Of a DNA stretch of 36,323 nt, positions 1 to 8,217 are shown piece by piece. The stretch covers positions 1-36,323 of the forward strand of contig NZ_KI271860.1 of the NCBI RefSeq assembly GCF_000469465.1. The letters are read 5' to 3'. The notes under the pieces were generated by a model. That model had not been told where the DNA came from, made no database searches, and saw only the letters and a list, made by a program, of their open reading frames with translations. Origin of the DNA: Gemella bergeri ATCC 700627. Its GTDB lineage: Bacteria; Bacillota; Bacilli; Staphylococcales; Gemellaceae. The position numbers were made by a program, and so were the translations under genes. Position 1 is the stretch's first letter. Every line of letters starts with the position of its first letter.

Positions 1-361
1 ATTTGTCTTAATAAGTGTTGACAATCCAATGTACTAGTCTTTAAAATACCGAAAAAACAGCCGAATTTCCCCATTTTGAACTGTTAACTATTAGTTTATA
101 GTTACTTTTAATTCATTTACAGATGTAATTGAATGTGATATACCATACTTATATCTCTAACAAATATTAAAATTTCTTTGACTATGTATCAAATACGGGG
201 CATGAGAAAAAATAAGGATAAAATGCTAAGCAGCTCAGTGTTACTTAGCATTTTTCAAATTTCTGAGTACATACCAGTTTTTTAAAGGTTTACTTTTTCT
301 TACTATCTAATAAAGTATAACTAGTTGACTTATTTATTAGTTATCACTTAGTTAATATTCA
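1..361. other. Intergenic region with no recognisable gene
   Basis: No reading frame of useful length and ribosome site is visible. The stretch holds a TTGACA box at 18-23 followed 18 bases later by TAAAAT at 42-47, on the plus strand, and a hairpin at 220-254 (separate entry). Together they could bound a short untranslated transcript, but in DNA this AT-rich such boxes arise by chance. The neighbouring gene upstream of the window is unknown. Confidence 0.4.
220..258. terminator. Probable bidirectional intrinsic terminator
   Basis: Perfect 11-base inverted repeat: AAAATGCTAAG at 220-230 and CTTAGCATTTT at 244-254, with a 13-base loop. On the plus strand it is followed by TTTTTC; on the minus strand it ends in TTTT. 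It lies about 107 bases beyond the transaldolase stop codon and could end that transcript or a plus-strand transcript from outside the window. U-tracts are short, so strength is uncertain. Confidence 0.6.
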
Positions 362-1015
362 CTATTCTCCAAATACTTTTTTATAGTCTTGTTTGAATTT
401 CTCTATACCGATTTCTGTTAGTGGGTGAGCAATCATCTGTTTTATCACTTTATATGGTACTGTGGCAATATCACAACCAAGTTTTGCACATTCAACTACA
501 TGAATCGGGTTACGAACACTAGCCGCAATAATTTCTGTATCTAAGTCATTATTGGCGAATATTTCTACAATTTCCTCAATTAACAATAAACCGTTGTGTG
601 AAATGTCATCTAAACGTCCTAAAAACGGACTAACATAAGTCGCTCCCGCTCGTGCGGCTAATAATGCTTGATTAGCACTGAAAATAAGAGTTACATTCGT
701 TTTTATACCTTCTGATTTTAATATCTTTACAGCACGTAGTCCATCTTCTGTCATCGGAATTTTTACAACCATATTCGGATGAATTTTAGCAATTTCTCGT
801 GCTTCTTTTACCATATCTTCCCAATGTTCAGTTGTTGCTTTTACTTCTCCACTAATTGGACCGTCTACTATTTCTGTAATTTCTTTAATAACGTCTTCAA
901 AGTTTCTTCCCTCTTTTGCGATTAATGATGGATTGGTAGTTACTCCACAAATTACACCTAAATCATTTGCCAGACGAATATCATCTACGTTAGCAGTATC
1001 TATAAAAAATTTCAT
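362..1015 (-). CDS. tal: Transaldolase, TalC/fructose-6-phosphate aldolase subfamily
   Basis: Small transaldolase of about 217 residues that interconverts sugar phosphates in the non-oxidative pentose phosphate pathway, in the cytoplasm. The protein starts with MKFFIDTA, has the TTNPSL motif near residue 26, and carries the Schiff-base lysine at K85 ([10 protein letters not shown]). At the position where true fructose-6-phosphate aldolases carry Gln59 this protein has Glu (SGEVKATT), which in the family favours transaldolase over aldolase activity; that is an inference from family knowledge. I place the start at 1015 and not at an upstream in-frame ATG (1033), because AAAGGAGA sits just before the 1015 ATG and overlaps the upstream one. 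The gene is monocistronic, with its own promoter at 1047-1075 and a hairpin beyond its end. Confidence 0.92.
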   Translation of the reverse strand: MKFFIDTANVDDIRLANDLGVICGVTTNPSLIAKEGRNFEDVIKEITEIVDGPISGEVKATTEHWEDMVKEAREIAKIHPNMVVKIPMTEDGLRAVKILKSEGIKTNVTLIFSANQALLAARAGATYVSPFLGRLDDISHNGLLLIEEIVEIFANNDLDTEIIAASVRNPIHVVECAKLGCDIATVPYKVIKQMIAHPLTEIGIEKFKQDYKKVFGE

Positions 1016-1046
1016 TATTTTATCTCCTTTCATGTACTACTTATAT

Positions 1047-1075
1047 ATCTTATCATACGTTGAAAGCTATTTCAA
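1047..1075 (-). promoter_or_regulatory. Sigma-A promoter of the transaldolase gene
   Basis: On the minus strand TTGAAA (1070-1075), a 17-base spacer, then TAAGAT (1047-1052) preceded by TGA, an extended -10. It lies about 32 bases upstream of the start codon. I saw no catabolite (cre) site around it. Confidence 0.7.
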
Positions 1076-1317
1076 ATCTTATTATTGTGCATAATATTTT
1101 TATTACTCCCCCTTAACAATACTATAAAATTATTATATTATTTTTTATACAAGTAGATTTATCTTTCAAAAATCAAACTAAATTTTAACTTTATTAATAT
1201 ACTATAACGCCTAATAATGAAACATCTATTTCTATACTAGAGATACTATAAACTTATATAATTCATAATTTATATGTTGATACTCTCAGCCTATTCCCAT
1301 TAAACAGCCGATTACAT

Positions 1318-1346
1318 TTGTCTTTTATTTCAATATATGATAGAAT
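1318..1346 (+). promoter_or_regulatory. Sigma-A promoter of the 121-residue membrane protein gene
   Basis: TTGTCT at 1318-1323, a 17-base spacer, then TAGAAT at 1341-1346 with an upstream TGA (extended -10). The start codon is at 1371 behind AGGAGGAG. Confidence 0.6.
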
Positions 1347-1370
1347 AAGTCTATATTTAGGAGGAGCATT

Positions 1371-1736
1371 ATGCAGAAGTTTTTAGAAAAAGTACCATAC
1401 TTGATTTTTTCTTTCTTTTTATTTATTATCTTACCATTGTGTTCATATTTTATATCAAATAAATCCGGGATGATTATTTTATTACTTATTTTTATATACC
1501 CTATTGTAAGTTTTTGTATATCGTTCCTATATGCGTATAGCAACCTTGATTTCAGCTATATCTTTTCAATTATAATTGGAATTTTCTATTTAATATCATG
1601 TACAATTATATTGAATTTTGATATTTTAATTTATGGTTTAGGATACATCTTCTTTAGCCTTTGCGGTCAAGGTGTGGGTTTTCTAATCGGACAACTTAGG
1701 AAAAAAACTAAAAAACCAAAAAAAACTAGAAGTTAA
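1371..1736 (+). CDS. Small integral membrane protein of unknown function
   Basis: A 121-residue hydrophobic protein with about four predicted membrane helices (roughly residues 9-28, 34-54, 62-80 and 84-106) and a strongly basic tail (RKKTKKPKKTRS) that should stay in the cytoplasm. It has a strong ribosome site (AGGAGGAGCATT before ATG) and its own promoter, so it is likely a real gene. I do not recognise a named family. Its layout and N-terminal half resemble the 106-residue protein at 27872, suggesting a common small-membrane-protein family, but this is only a by-eye comparison. Its stop codon lies inside the terminator stem shared with the dlt operon. Confidence 0.75.
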   Translation: MQKFLEKVPYLIFSFFLFIILPLCSYFISNKSGMIILLLIFIYPIVSFCISFLYAYSNLDFSYIFSIIIGIFYLISCTIILNFDILIYGLGYIFFSLCGQGVGFLIGQLRKKTKKPKKTRS

Positions 1737-1771
1737 ACAATGCGATGTATTGTTTTCTTCTAGTTTTTTAT
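1718..1771. terminator. Strong bidirectional terminator between the 121-residue gene and dltD
   Basis: Long inverted repeat: an outer stem of AAAAACTAGAAG (1721-1732) with CTTCTAGTTTTTT (1757-1769), and an inner stem AAACAAT (1735-1741) with ATTGTTT (1749-1755). Reading either way the stem is followed by a run of T (TTTTTT on plus, eight T on minus). It serves the convergent plus-strand gene and dltABCD. Confidence 0.88.
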
Positions 1772-1893
1772 TTTAAAAATTACTGTAAACAAACTCCTTT
1801 ACATTGGAAAAGTCCGTCATAAGACAATAAATAATTATTATCATAAGCACTGCGTAGAAAAATATCGTCCACAGTAAAAAGCTATATTTATCA

Positions 1894-3066
1894 TTAATTT
1901 TTTTTTGCAAAATTGTATAAATCTCGTTCAAAGTCTATCCACCCTCTCCAACCTAAATGCATAGTATCATATAAAAAATATTTTTCGTACTCTTTATCAC
2001 TATAATCAAACATTTCAATATTATTTTCTTTAGCAATTCTTTTTATGTTATCATAAGCAACTTTTCGACGCTCTTTAGTAATTCCTGTATAATCATTCCA
2101 TTTACCATTTGACGGAAAAAGTGCAAAACGCAATTCAATACCTAAATCCTTTGCAATGGAGATAAATATATCTAAGTCTTTATACTCCGGTGAATCGTCA
2201 TATACTGTATTTTTTGAAATATTTTTTAAACTTTCATACTTATTACGAATATATTTATTATAATAACTATTTTCTATGGTGTATTCATTGTTACTTGTTT
2301 GTTTTTTCGCTTCGGTTGTAAAATGTTCTTTAAGCTCTTCCCAATTATAATTAGGTGTCATAGTTCCATTTAATGAATAATTTTCAATGTTGTTATTTTT
2401 ATAAAACTTGTATTTTGTTTTAAATTCGGTAATATAATTATCTAATTCTAAAAATTTTTTAGTAATACCACTGCCTTTATTTTCTATAAAATATCTTTTG
2501 TAACTTTCAAATTTTTTAGCCATTTCCTTATTATTTGAGGCTAACTCTATGACACGGTTAATAAACTTTTCTTTTGTTTTTTTCGTTATTTTTGGATTAT
2601 TCATAGTATTAAAAACATGTTCTTCAGAAATTCTGGAAACAAAAGCATCTTTCTGAATACCGTTTTTATTATCAAACCACTGAATAGATTCAATCATAAC
2701 AACTTTATTGTTAGGTATAGCATTCCCTATTGAGCCCAGTGTCGCCGCATGAATAATATTTTGTGAATTTCCTACACCTATCTGCATTATATTAAAATCG
2801 TTATAATTAAAAATATTTTTTGGATGATACTTTTCATTAATCGTTGCCGTTAATTCTGATGAACCTAATAAAACGGCAGTGTTTTTTGTTATATTTTTTG
2901 TTAATATATCGTAACTTTTATATTTTTCCGCTGAAATATTATAACGAACTCTATTATCCTCCACTTTATAATAATTTTCTATTTTTTTTACATAAGTACA
3001 TTTTAGTATTGTCAAGGATAGTACGACTAATACACCAGCTAAAATAAATGCTTTTAATTTCGCCAT
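1894..3066 (-). CDS. dltD: D-alanyl-lipoteichoic acid transfer protein DltD
   Basis: Last gene of the dlt operon. DltD is a membrane-anchored extracellular SGNH-like protein that hands D-alanine to teichoic acid after DltB has moved it across the membrane. The 390-residue protein has an N-terminal uncleaved anchor (about residues 5-22) and a long outside domain. Catalytic features are visible: GSSE at 68-71, and DTMHLGWRGW near the C terminus (Asp about 367, His about 370). Length fits the family (about 380-420). The start lies 4 bases after dltC, and the ribosome site is weak (GAGTATAG overlapping the dltC stop), so translation is probably coupled. Confidence 0.93.
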   Translation of the reverse strand: MAKLKAFILAGVLVVLSLTILKCTYVKKIENYYKVEDNRVRYNISAEKYKSYDILTKNITKNTAVLLGSSELTATINEKYHPKNIFNYNDFNIMQIGVGNSQNIIHAATLGSIGNAIPNNKVVMIESIQWFDNKNGIQKDAFVSRISEEHVFNTMNNPKITKKTKEKFINRVIELASNNKEMAKKFESYKRYFIENKGSGITKKFLELDNYITEFKTKYKFYKNNNIENYSLNGTMTPNYNWEELKEHFTTEAKKQTSNNEYTIENSYYNKYIRNKYESLKNISKNTVYDDSPEYKDLDIFISIAKDLGIELRFALFPSNGKWNDYTGITKERRKVAYDNIKRIAKENNIEMFDYSDKEYEKYFLYDTMHLGWRGWIDFERDLYNFAKKN

Positions 3067-3070
3067 ATAA

Positions 3071-3301
3071 CTATACTCTATTTTTTAAATAACTAATAAC
3101 CTTATTCGGCGTATCAATTTCTTCATATGTTACTTCTGTCGGAGCTATCACTATACCAAAATTTTCCTCAATATGTGCCAACATTTCTACAAAAGCTAAT
3201 GAATCCATCAAACCTTCTTCTTTCATATTAACATCTAAATCTTCTTTCACAATTTCATCTTCACAGATTTCTTCTAACATATCTAATATTTCTTCTCTCA
3301 T
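3071..3301 (-). CDS. dltC: D-alanine--poly(phosphoribitol) carrier protein DltC
   Basis: A 76-residue acyl-carrier-like protein that bears D-alanine on a phosphopantetheine arm. The attachment serine is S34 in LMDSLAFVEML. Very acidic, as expected of carrier proteins, and close to the usual 78-81 residues. Ribosome site TAGGAG before the ATG. It sits between dltB and dltD, the standard order A-B-C-D. DltA loads it in the cytoplasm and DltB uses it as donor. Confidence 0.95.
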   Translation of the reverse strand: MREEILDMLEEICEDEIVKEDLDVNMKEEGLMDSLAFVEMLAHIEENFGIVIAPTEVTYEEIDTPNKVISYLKNRV

Positions 3302-3311
3302 TATTCTACTC

Positions 3312-4472
3312 CTATACTTTTAGTATCGCACGTATTACTTTCTCTGCTTCTCCTGAGAAAATAAATAAACCGATTGCAATTAAATTTAATGTAATGAACC
3401 AACTTACTATCTTGTACCATTTTTTGTTTCTATTTTTCTTATAAAATTTTGCTTTTTTCTGATAATATTCAAAACATGACATTAGTATTCCATGATAAAT
3501 ACCATATGTAATATAACTAAATGTCAATCCATGCCATAATCCCATTAAAGTCATATTAATCATATATGCATACACTGCTGTATTAAGACGAGTTTTAAAA
3601 ATTTTTTTCTTAGTAGCTGAAATAAATATTCTAGAAAATACAAAATCCCTAAGCCATATTGATAATGTGATGTGCCACCTATTCCAAAAATCTTTTATAT
3701 CTATACTTAAAAAGGGTTTATTGAAATTTAACGGTGTTTTTACACCAAGTATATTACTACTCCCTACAGCCATTAAACTGTATCCTGCAAAATCAAAAAA
3801 GAGATATAATGTATACAAGTACATATATTTTATCGAATAAAAAAATGTTCCATGATTTGCCAACATCACCAAATAATGATAACAATATGTCGATATTACA
3901 AGTTTGTACAAAAGACCAAGTATTAAACGATATATACCCTCCCCCGCCAACTCTAAATATTCTTTTTTTGATAAATTATTTTTTATATCTTCTTTAAAAC
4001 GTCGACTTCTATCTATCGGTCCTGAACTAATTGTCGGAAAAAATAATAAGAAATTTAAATATTCTATAGGTAATATTTTTTCTTTTATCACCCCGTCGTA
4101 TACCTCAACTATTATTTGAATTGTTTTAAACGACATATATGATATACCGATAAAAGCAAAAAGATGGATATTTATAAGTGTAAATATTTTATTAAACACC
4201 AACGGTGTTATTGAAATAAATATTAATAATTTCAATAATTTTTTATTATTTGTGTTACGTTGGGCAATAAATACTAACAAATATTCAAATATAATAAAAA
4301 TTACCAGCCATCCCAACATTGACATGCTTTTGCCATAAATAACACCTGCAAACACAATTGATAATAACAATATATAATATTCTATATTTTTTCTAAATAA
4401 TTTCAGTATAAAACCAACTAATAATGCTATGATAAGAAAAAAGAAAAATTCATTACCTTCAAAATAATTCAT
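3312..4472 (-). CDS. dltB: Teichoic acid D-alanyltransferase DltB (MBOAT family)
   Basis: Polytopic membrane O-acyltransferase of 386 residues that takes D-alanine from DltC and passes it outward for teichoic acid D-alanylation. About eleven hydrophobic stretches are visible. The MBOAT signature is in GLWHGLTFSY with the catalytic His at about 314, and a second His at about 327 (GIYHGI). The segment SSGPIDRSRRF and the DFWNRWHITLS motif are also typical of DltB. It starts 1 base after the dltA stop, with AAAGGGGA as ribosome site inside the end of dltA. It is a little shorter than many homologues (about 400), but no domain looks missing. Confidence 0.95.
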   Translation of the reverse strand: MNYFEGNEFFFFLIIALLVGFILKLFRKNIEYYILLLSIVFAGVIYGKSMSMLGWLVIFIIFEYLLVFIAQRNTNNKKLLKLLIFISITPLVFNKIFTLINIHLFAFIGISYMSFKTIQIIVEVYDGVIKEKILPIEYLNFLLFFPTISSGPIDRSRRFKEDIKNNLSKKEYLELAGEGIYRLILGLLYKLVISTYCYHYLVMLANHGTFFYSIKYMYLYTLYLFFDFAGYSLMAVGSSNILGVKTPLNFNKPFLSIDIKDFWNRWHITLSIWLRDFVFSRIFISATKKKIFKTRLNTAVYAYMINMTLMGLWHGLTFSYITYGIYHGILMSCFEYYQKKAKFYKKNRNKKWYKIVSWFITLNLIAIGLFIFSGEAEKVIRAILKV

Positions 4473-4473
4473 T

Positions 4474-5976
4474 TTACATCCCCTTTAATTTTTTCTTATC
4501 TATTTTCCCATTATTATTGAGCGGCATTTCATCTAAGAAAATTATTTTTTTAGGAATCATATAATCAGGAACCAATTTTTTTAATTCCAATTTTATTTTT
4601 TTTATAACTTCAAAGCGTTGTTCTATATTTTCATCATAGACTATATATGTAGTTAAACTATGAACTTTTTCATCTTTATAATTAGGTACTGTAACTGCTT
4701 GCCTTATTTTTCTATTTTTTAATAAGTTAGCATCAATATCCTCCAACTCTATTCTATGTCCATGTAACTTAACCTGAAAATCTATCCGCCCTTCACAAAA
4801 AAGCAAATCATCTTGAAAATAACCCATATCACCGGTGCGATAACTGCGATATACCGTATTATTAACTTTACCTGTTGAAAATTTTTCCTTCGTTATTTTT
4901 TTATTTTTAAAATATCCCTTAGCTACCGTATCGCCGATAATGACAATTTCTCCTTTACCGTTAGTATCCGGATTTACTATTTCTACCTGACTTCCTGATT
5001 TTATTATACCTACCGGTAAGTTAGTAGAATATTTTTTATTTATCTCTTCTGTTATTTCTATCCATGTAACCATAACCGTTGATTCTGTTGGTCCATAAGT
5101 ATTAATAACCTGTGCATTGGGAAATTTCTTGTGAATTTTCTCTACAGTTGTACTGAAAAGTTTTTCTCCACAAAAAATAAATTGTTCTACCTTCGGAAGT
5201 AAATTATGATTAAACCTTTCATCTGTAAAACACATTTCAATAAACGATGGTGTTGAAATCCAAATATCAGCATGAGAATTAGACAGTTCTATAAACATAT
5301 CTTTAAAATTTTTTTGATGCTTTTTATCTATTTGAATAAGAGTAGCACCTAAAAATAATGCAGGCCATAGTGACATAACCGATAAATCAAATGAAAACGG
5401 CGGATGACCTAAAAAAATAAGGTCTGTTTTTTCTTTATAATATCCTGTATACCACTTGAGAAAATTATTCAAATTATTGTAAGTAATACAAACACCCTTA
5501 GGTTTTCCCGTACTACCGGACGTAAAAATAATATAATATATATCTTCATCCTTAACATAATATTTAGGATTTACTCGATTTTCACCGGTAGCAATAATTT
5601 TTTCTGCATACTCTACACTTAAAGTTTCACATTCTAATTCTATGTTTTCTGTAATTAGAACTAATTTAGTATTAACAGTATCTACTATTTCTTCCACACG
5701 CTCTTTAGGAGTGTTAGTGTCAACAGGGCAAAAAGCTCTTCCTGATTTTACACACGCTAGAAAATACACTAACATAAACGGATGTTTATGACCATAGACA
5801 ACTATAGGTGTCTTATCATCACCTAATCGCTCTTGTATATAATACGCAAATTTGTCTGAATATTCTAACAGTTGTTTATAAGTAAGACTAACATTTTTAT
5901 AAATATTATTAATGTAAGCTGTCTTTAGGCTTTTTTCATATTCGTTTATTTTTTCTAAAAATTTATAGCTTTTCAT
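4474..5976 (-). CDS. dltA: D-alanine--D-alanyl carrier protein ligase DltA
   Basis: Cytoplasmic adenylating enzyme of 500 residues that activates D-alanine with ATP and loads it on DltC. Adenylate-forming signatures are present: YIIFTSGSTGKPKG at about 148-161, NTYGPTESTV near 295-305, YRTGDMGYF near 379-387, and the C-terminal catalytic lysine in NNNGKIDKKKL (about K493). It is the first gene of the operon. The usual small membrane gene dltX is not found upstream: the 216 bases to metI hold only a terminator and a weak promoter (TATAAT about 30 bases before the ATG, no good -35). Ribosome site AGAGAG is modest. Confidence 0.96.
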   Translation of the reverse strand: MKSYKFLEKINEYEKSLKTAYINNIYKNVSLTYKQLLEYSDKFAYYIQERLGDDKTPIVVYGHKHPFMLVYFLACVKSGRAFCPVDTNTPKERVEEIVDTVNTKLVLITENIELECETLSVEYAEKIIATGENRVNPKYYVKDEDIYYIIFTSGSTGKPKGVCITYNNLNNFLKWYTGYYKEKTDLIFLGHPPFSFDLSVMSLWPALFLGATLIQIDKKHQKNFKDMFIELSNSHADIWISTPSFIEMCFTDERFNHNLLPKVEQFIFCGEKLFSTTVEKIHKKFPNAQVINTYGPTESTVMVTWIEITEEINKKYSTNLPVGIIKSGSQVEIVNPDTNGKGEIVIIGDTVAKGYFKNKKITKEKFSTGKVNNTVYRSYRTGDMGYFQDDLLFCEGRIDFQVKLHGHRIELEDIDANLLKNRKIRQAVTVPNYKDEKVHSLTTYIVYDENIEQRFEVIKKIKLELKKLVPDYMIPKKIIFLDEMPLNNNGKIDKKKLKGM

Positions 5977-6049
5977 AATAACTCTCTCTTAAAAAATAAT
6001 TATTCTATTATATTACAAATTCTAACAAAGGTTATTAAAAATTAATTAA

Positions 6050-6102
6050 AAGGCGAGATGGAAATTATGATCTCAAAGAAATCTATTTTCAATCTCACCT
6101 TT
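6050..6102 (-). terminator. Intrinsic terminator after metNI
   Basis: On the minus strand AAGGTGAGATTGAAAA (from 6102 down) pairs with TTTCCATCTCGCCTT (down to 6050) with two G-U pairs, then TTTTAATTAATTTTT. The loop is rather large (about 21 bases). It lies about 90 bases after metI and before the dlt promoter region. Confidence 0.65.
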
Positions 6103-6192
6103 CAAAATTTATTAAACTTTAAAAACTTTTATTTAATATAATTCAAAGTCAAAAAATCACTCGTATTGATTATTGTTTTTTATTCAACTACT

Positions 6193-6855
6193 TTATCGTT
6201 TATCTATTACCTTAACAACCGCATCTCCTAAAAATTGTAAAGCAAAAACTATAATTAAAATTAGTATTGTAGCTACAAATGTCAAAGTATTATTATTACG
6301 TTGAAAACCGTCAAGATAAGCAAGATTCCCTAACCCGCCGGCTCCAATAATTCCTGCCATTGCAGTCGAACCGACAAGAGCAATAGCTGTTACCGTTATA
6401 CCTGAAACAATCGCAGGTAAACTTTCCGGTATAAGAACTTTTAAAATAATTGTTGAATTTTTTGCTCCCATTGCACGTGCCGCTTCAATAACACCCTTGT
6501 CTACTTCACGTAGACCAATTTCTACTAAACGTGCATAAAACGGTGATGCTGAAATAACTAACGCCGGTATCGCCGCTTGCACTCCTATAATACTACCGAC
6601 TAAAATTTTAGTAAACGGTAATAATAGTACAATCAAAATAATAAAAGGAATTGCCCTAAAAATATTGACGATTGCCGTTATTACAGTATAAAATCCCCGT
6701 CCGAACGTACTTTTACTATTTGATGTAACATACAATAACAATCCCAAAAACAACCCTATTATAAAAACTAATATCAACGACTCAAAAGTCATTATCAACG
6801 TTTCAACTGTCTTCTCTTGTACTTTTTCCCAGTTAATTCGTGAAAAATCAAACAT
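6193..6855 (-). CDS. metI: Methionine ABC transporter permease MetI
   Basis: A 220-residue inner-membrane permease with five to six predicted helices and the EAA loop that contacts the ATPase (IEAARAMGAKNSTIILKVLIP begins near residue 138; only part is quoted as the motif EAARAMGA...). It forms the channel of the MetNIQ importer for methionine. Its start codon overlaps the last base of metN, showing translational coupling. The gene is under the T-box leader upstream of metN. The periplasmic-type lipoprotein MetQ, which normally delivers the substrate, is not encoded beside it; the next gene is dltA after a terminator. Confidence 0.93.
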   Translation of the reverse strand: MFDFSRINWEKVQEKTVETLIMTFESLILVFIIGLFLGLLLYVTSNSKSTFGRGFYTVITAIVNIFRAIPFIILIVLLLPFTKILVGSIIGVQAAIPALVISASPFYARLVEIGLREVDKGVIEAARAMGAKNSTIILKVLIPESLPAIVSGITVTAIALVGSTAMAGIIGAGGLGNLAYLDGFQRNNNTLTFVATILILIIVFALQFLGDAVVKVIDKR

Positions 6856-7868
6856 TATAACACCTCCGTTAAAATTCCTAATTCATTTAATTTTGTAATT
6901 GCTTTTTGGATATTTTCATCTGTTCCCGTTAATTGAACAAATAAAGTTCCAATATTTGCATCTGACGTCTTATCAAGATGTCCGTTAATAATCGTAAAAT
7001 CAAAATCTATTTCTTTTACCAATGTACTTAAAATCGGTTTTTTCGAAGTGCTATTACTAAATGTAAATTTAATTATAACACCATCAGTAAATGTTTCTTT
7101 CCATTCTTTAATATTTTCTTGTTCCTCAGTTTGTGAAGCAAACGATGTTTGACTTAAGAATTTTTTCGTAACCTCTTGTTTCGGATGATAGAATACATCG
7201 GTAACTAAACCATTCTCCGCTATTCCTCCATTATCAATAACAGCCACTTTTGTACAGATTGTTTTTATAACATTCATTTCATGGGTGATAAGTACTACTG
7301 TAATATTAGTCTCAGCATGAATTTTTTTTATTAAATTAAGTACTTCCGCAGTTGTTTCCGGATCTAATGCACTTGTTGCCTCATCACATAAAAGAATTGT
7401 CGGGTTCCCCGCTAAAGCACGTGCAATACCGACACGTTGCTTTTGTCCTCCTGATAGTTGCGACGGGTAAGAATTTAATCTATCTTCTAAACCGACTAAT
7501 TTAGCAAGTTCTCTTACTCTTGGTTTAATTTCAGATTTTGATTTTCCCAAAATTTCCAATGGAAAAGCAATATTCTCAGCAACCGTTCTACTCCACAGTA
7601 AGTTAAAATGTTGGAAAATCATTCCAATTTTTTGACGTTTTAAACGACGTTGCTCTTCATTAATTTTATTAAAATCTTCACCATCAATAATAACTTCGCC
7701 ACTTGTTGCAACTTCCAAACCGTTTAACAATCTAACAAGCGTTGATTTCCCTGCACCCGAATAACCTATTATGCCGTATATATCACCTTTTTCCACTTTT
7801 AAATTAATATCTTTTAAGGCATGAACCTTATTGTTATAAATTTTGTTAACATTTTTTAACTCAATCAT
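6855..7868 (-). CDS. metN: Methionine import ATP-binding protein MetN
   Basis: ABC ATPase of 337 residues. Walker A is GYSGAGKST (about 35-43), the signature is LSGGQKQRV (about 139-147), Walker B is ILLCDEATSALD (about 158-169), and the switch His is in LITHE. The C-terminal 80 residues form the NIL/ACT-like domain that in MetN binds methionine and inhibits transport (about 255-337). Ribosome site AAAGGAG. Expression is likely controlled by the Met T-box leader at 7897-8150. Product partners with MetI at the membrane. Confidence 0.95.
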   Translation of the reverse strand: MIELKNVNKIYNNKVHALKDINLKVEKGDIYGIIGYSGAGKSTLVRLLNGLEVATSGEVIIDGEDFNKINEEQRRLKRQKIGMIFQHFNLLWSRTVAENIAFPLEILGKSKSEIKPRVRELAKLVGLEDRLNSYPSQLSGGQKQRVGIARALAGNPTILLCDEATSALDPETTAEVLNLIKKIHAETNITVVLITHEMNVIKTICTKVAVIDNGGIAENGLVTDVFYHPKQEVTKKFLSQTSFASQTEEQENIKEWKETFTDGVIIKFTFSNSTSKKPILSTLVKEIDFDFTIINGHLDKTSDANIGTLFVQLTGTDENIQKAITKLNELGILTEVL

Positions 7869-7896
7869 ATATTTCTCCTTTCAAATTATAATAAAT

Positions 7897-7934
7897 AAAA
7901 AAGACCCCCCTACTCTGCAAATGCAGAATAAGGG
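7897..7934 (-). terminator. T-box-controlled intrinsic terminator upstream of metN
   Basis: On the minus strand CCCTTATTCTGC, loop ATTT, GCAGAGTAGGGGGG, then TCTTTTTT. The 5' arm overlaps the sequence that would pair in the antiterminator, as in other T-boxes. Confidence 0.88.
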
Positions 7935-8150
7935 CGTCATCCGCGGTACCACCTTATTTTTTTACTTTCCCAGCTACCAACATAGCCTCTCCTATAACGT
8001 GGATACCCGAATAAAGTTCACATAACGTTTACTTCATTAACCACTCAAACCATTTTCCAAAATTTTATAATATGTCTTTTCAGCCACCGACACTCTCTAT
8101 TAATTATAGACATCTTGTACTTATTTGAGTTTTGGTTTTTATTAAGATTA
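7897..8150 (-). promoter_or_regulatory. T-box riboswitch, methionine specifier, controlling metNI
   Basis: Minus-strand leader RNA with the hallmarks of a T-box. The antiterminator core GGTGGTACCGCGG lies at about 7941-7953. A Stem I with AGAGAGTG and GGTGG elements lies at about 8080-8097. At the base of Stem I, CTCAAA pairs with TTTGAG (8044-8049). Directly 5' of that helix on the 3' side is ATG followed by a purine (ATG at 8051-8053, G at 8050), the position of the specifier codon; AGTA is present on the opposite side as expected of the specifier loop. This predicts sensing of uncharged tRNA-Met, which fits a methionine importer. Folding was done by eye. Confidence 0.93.
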
Positions 8151-8155
8151 CTCAA

Positions 8156-8184
8156 ATTATATCACTATAAAAAATTATTGTCAA
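8156..8184 (-). promoter_or_regulatory. Consensus sigma-A promoter of the metNI transcript
   Basis: Perfect TTGACA (8179-8184), exactly 17 bases, perfect TATAAT (8156-8161) on the minus strand. Transcription would begin near 8150, giving a leader of about 280 bases before metN. A full-consensus promoter suits a gene controlled by premature termination. Confidence 0.88.
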
Positions 8185-8217
8185 GATAAAAGAGTGAAAT
8201 TTTCTGATAATTTAATA

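Larger units (their letters stand above)
1016..1370. other. Divergent intergenic region
   Basis: The two ends hold the promoters of the flanking divergent genes (1047-1075 minus, 1318-1346 plus). The middle, about 1076-1317, is very AT-rich and shows no ORF with a ribosome site, no clear hairpin terminator and no repeat. Confidence 0.5.

Noticed and set aside
1787-1879. Minus-strand 30-codon frame starting at a GTG, ending in a Cys-containing stretch (QCKGVCLQ)
   Set aside because: It lies just beyond dltD, has no ribosome site, and an in-frame TAG lies a few codons before the GTG; most likely untranslated 3' DNA.
3734-4119. Plus-strand frames antisense to dltB
   Set aside because: They are shadows of the AT-rich dltB gene, with no ribosome sites and no protein-like composition.
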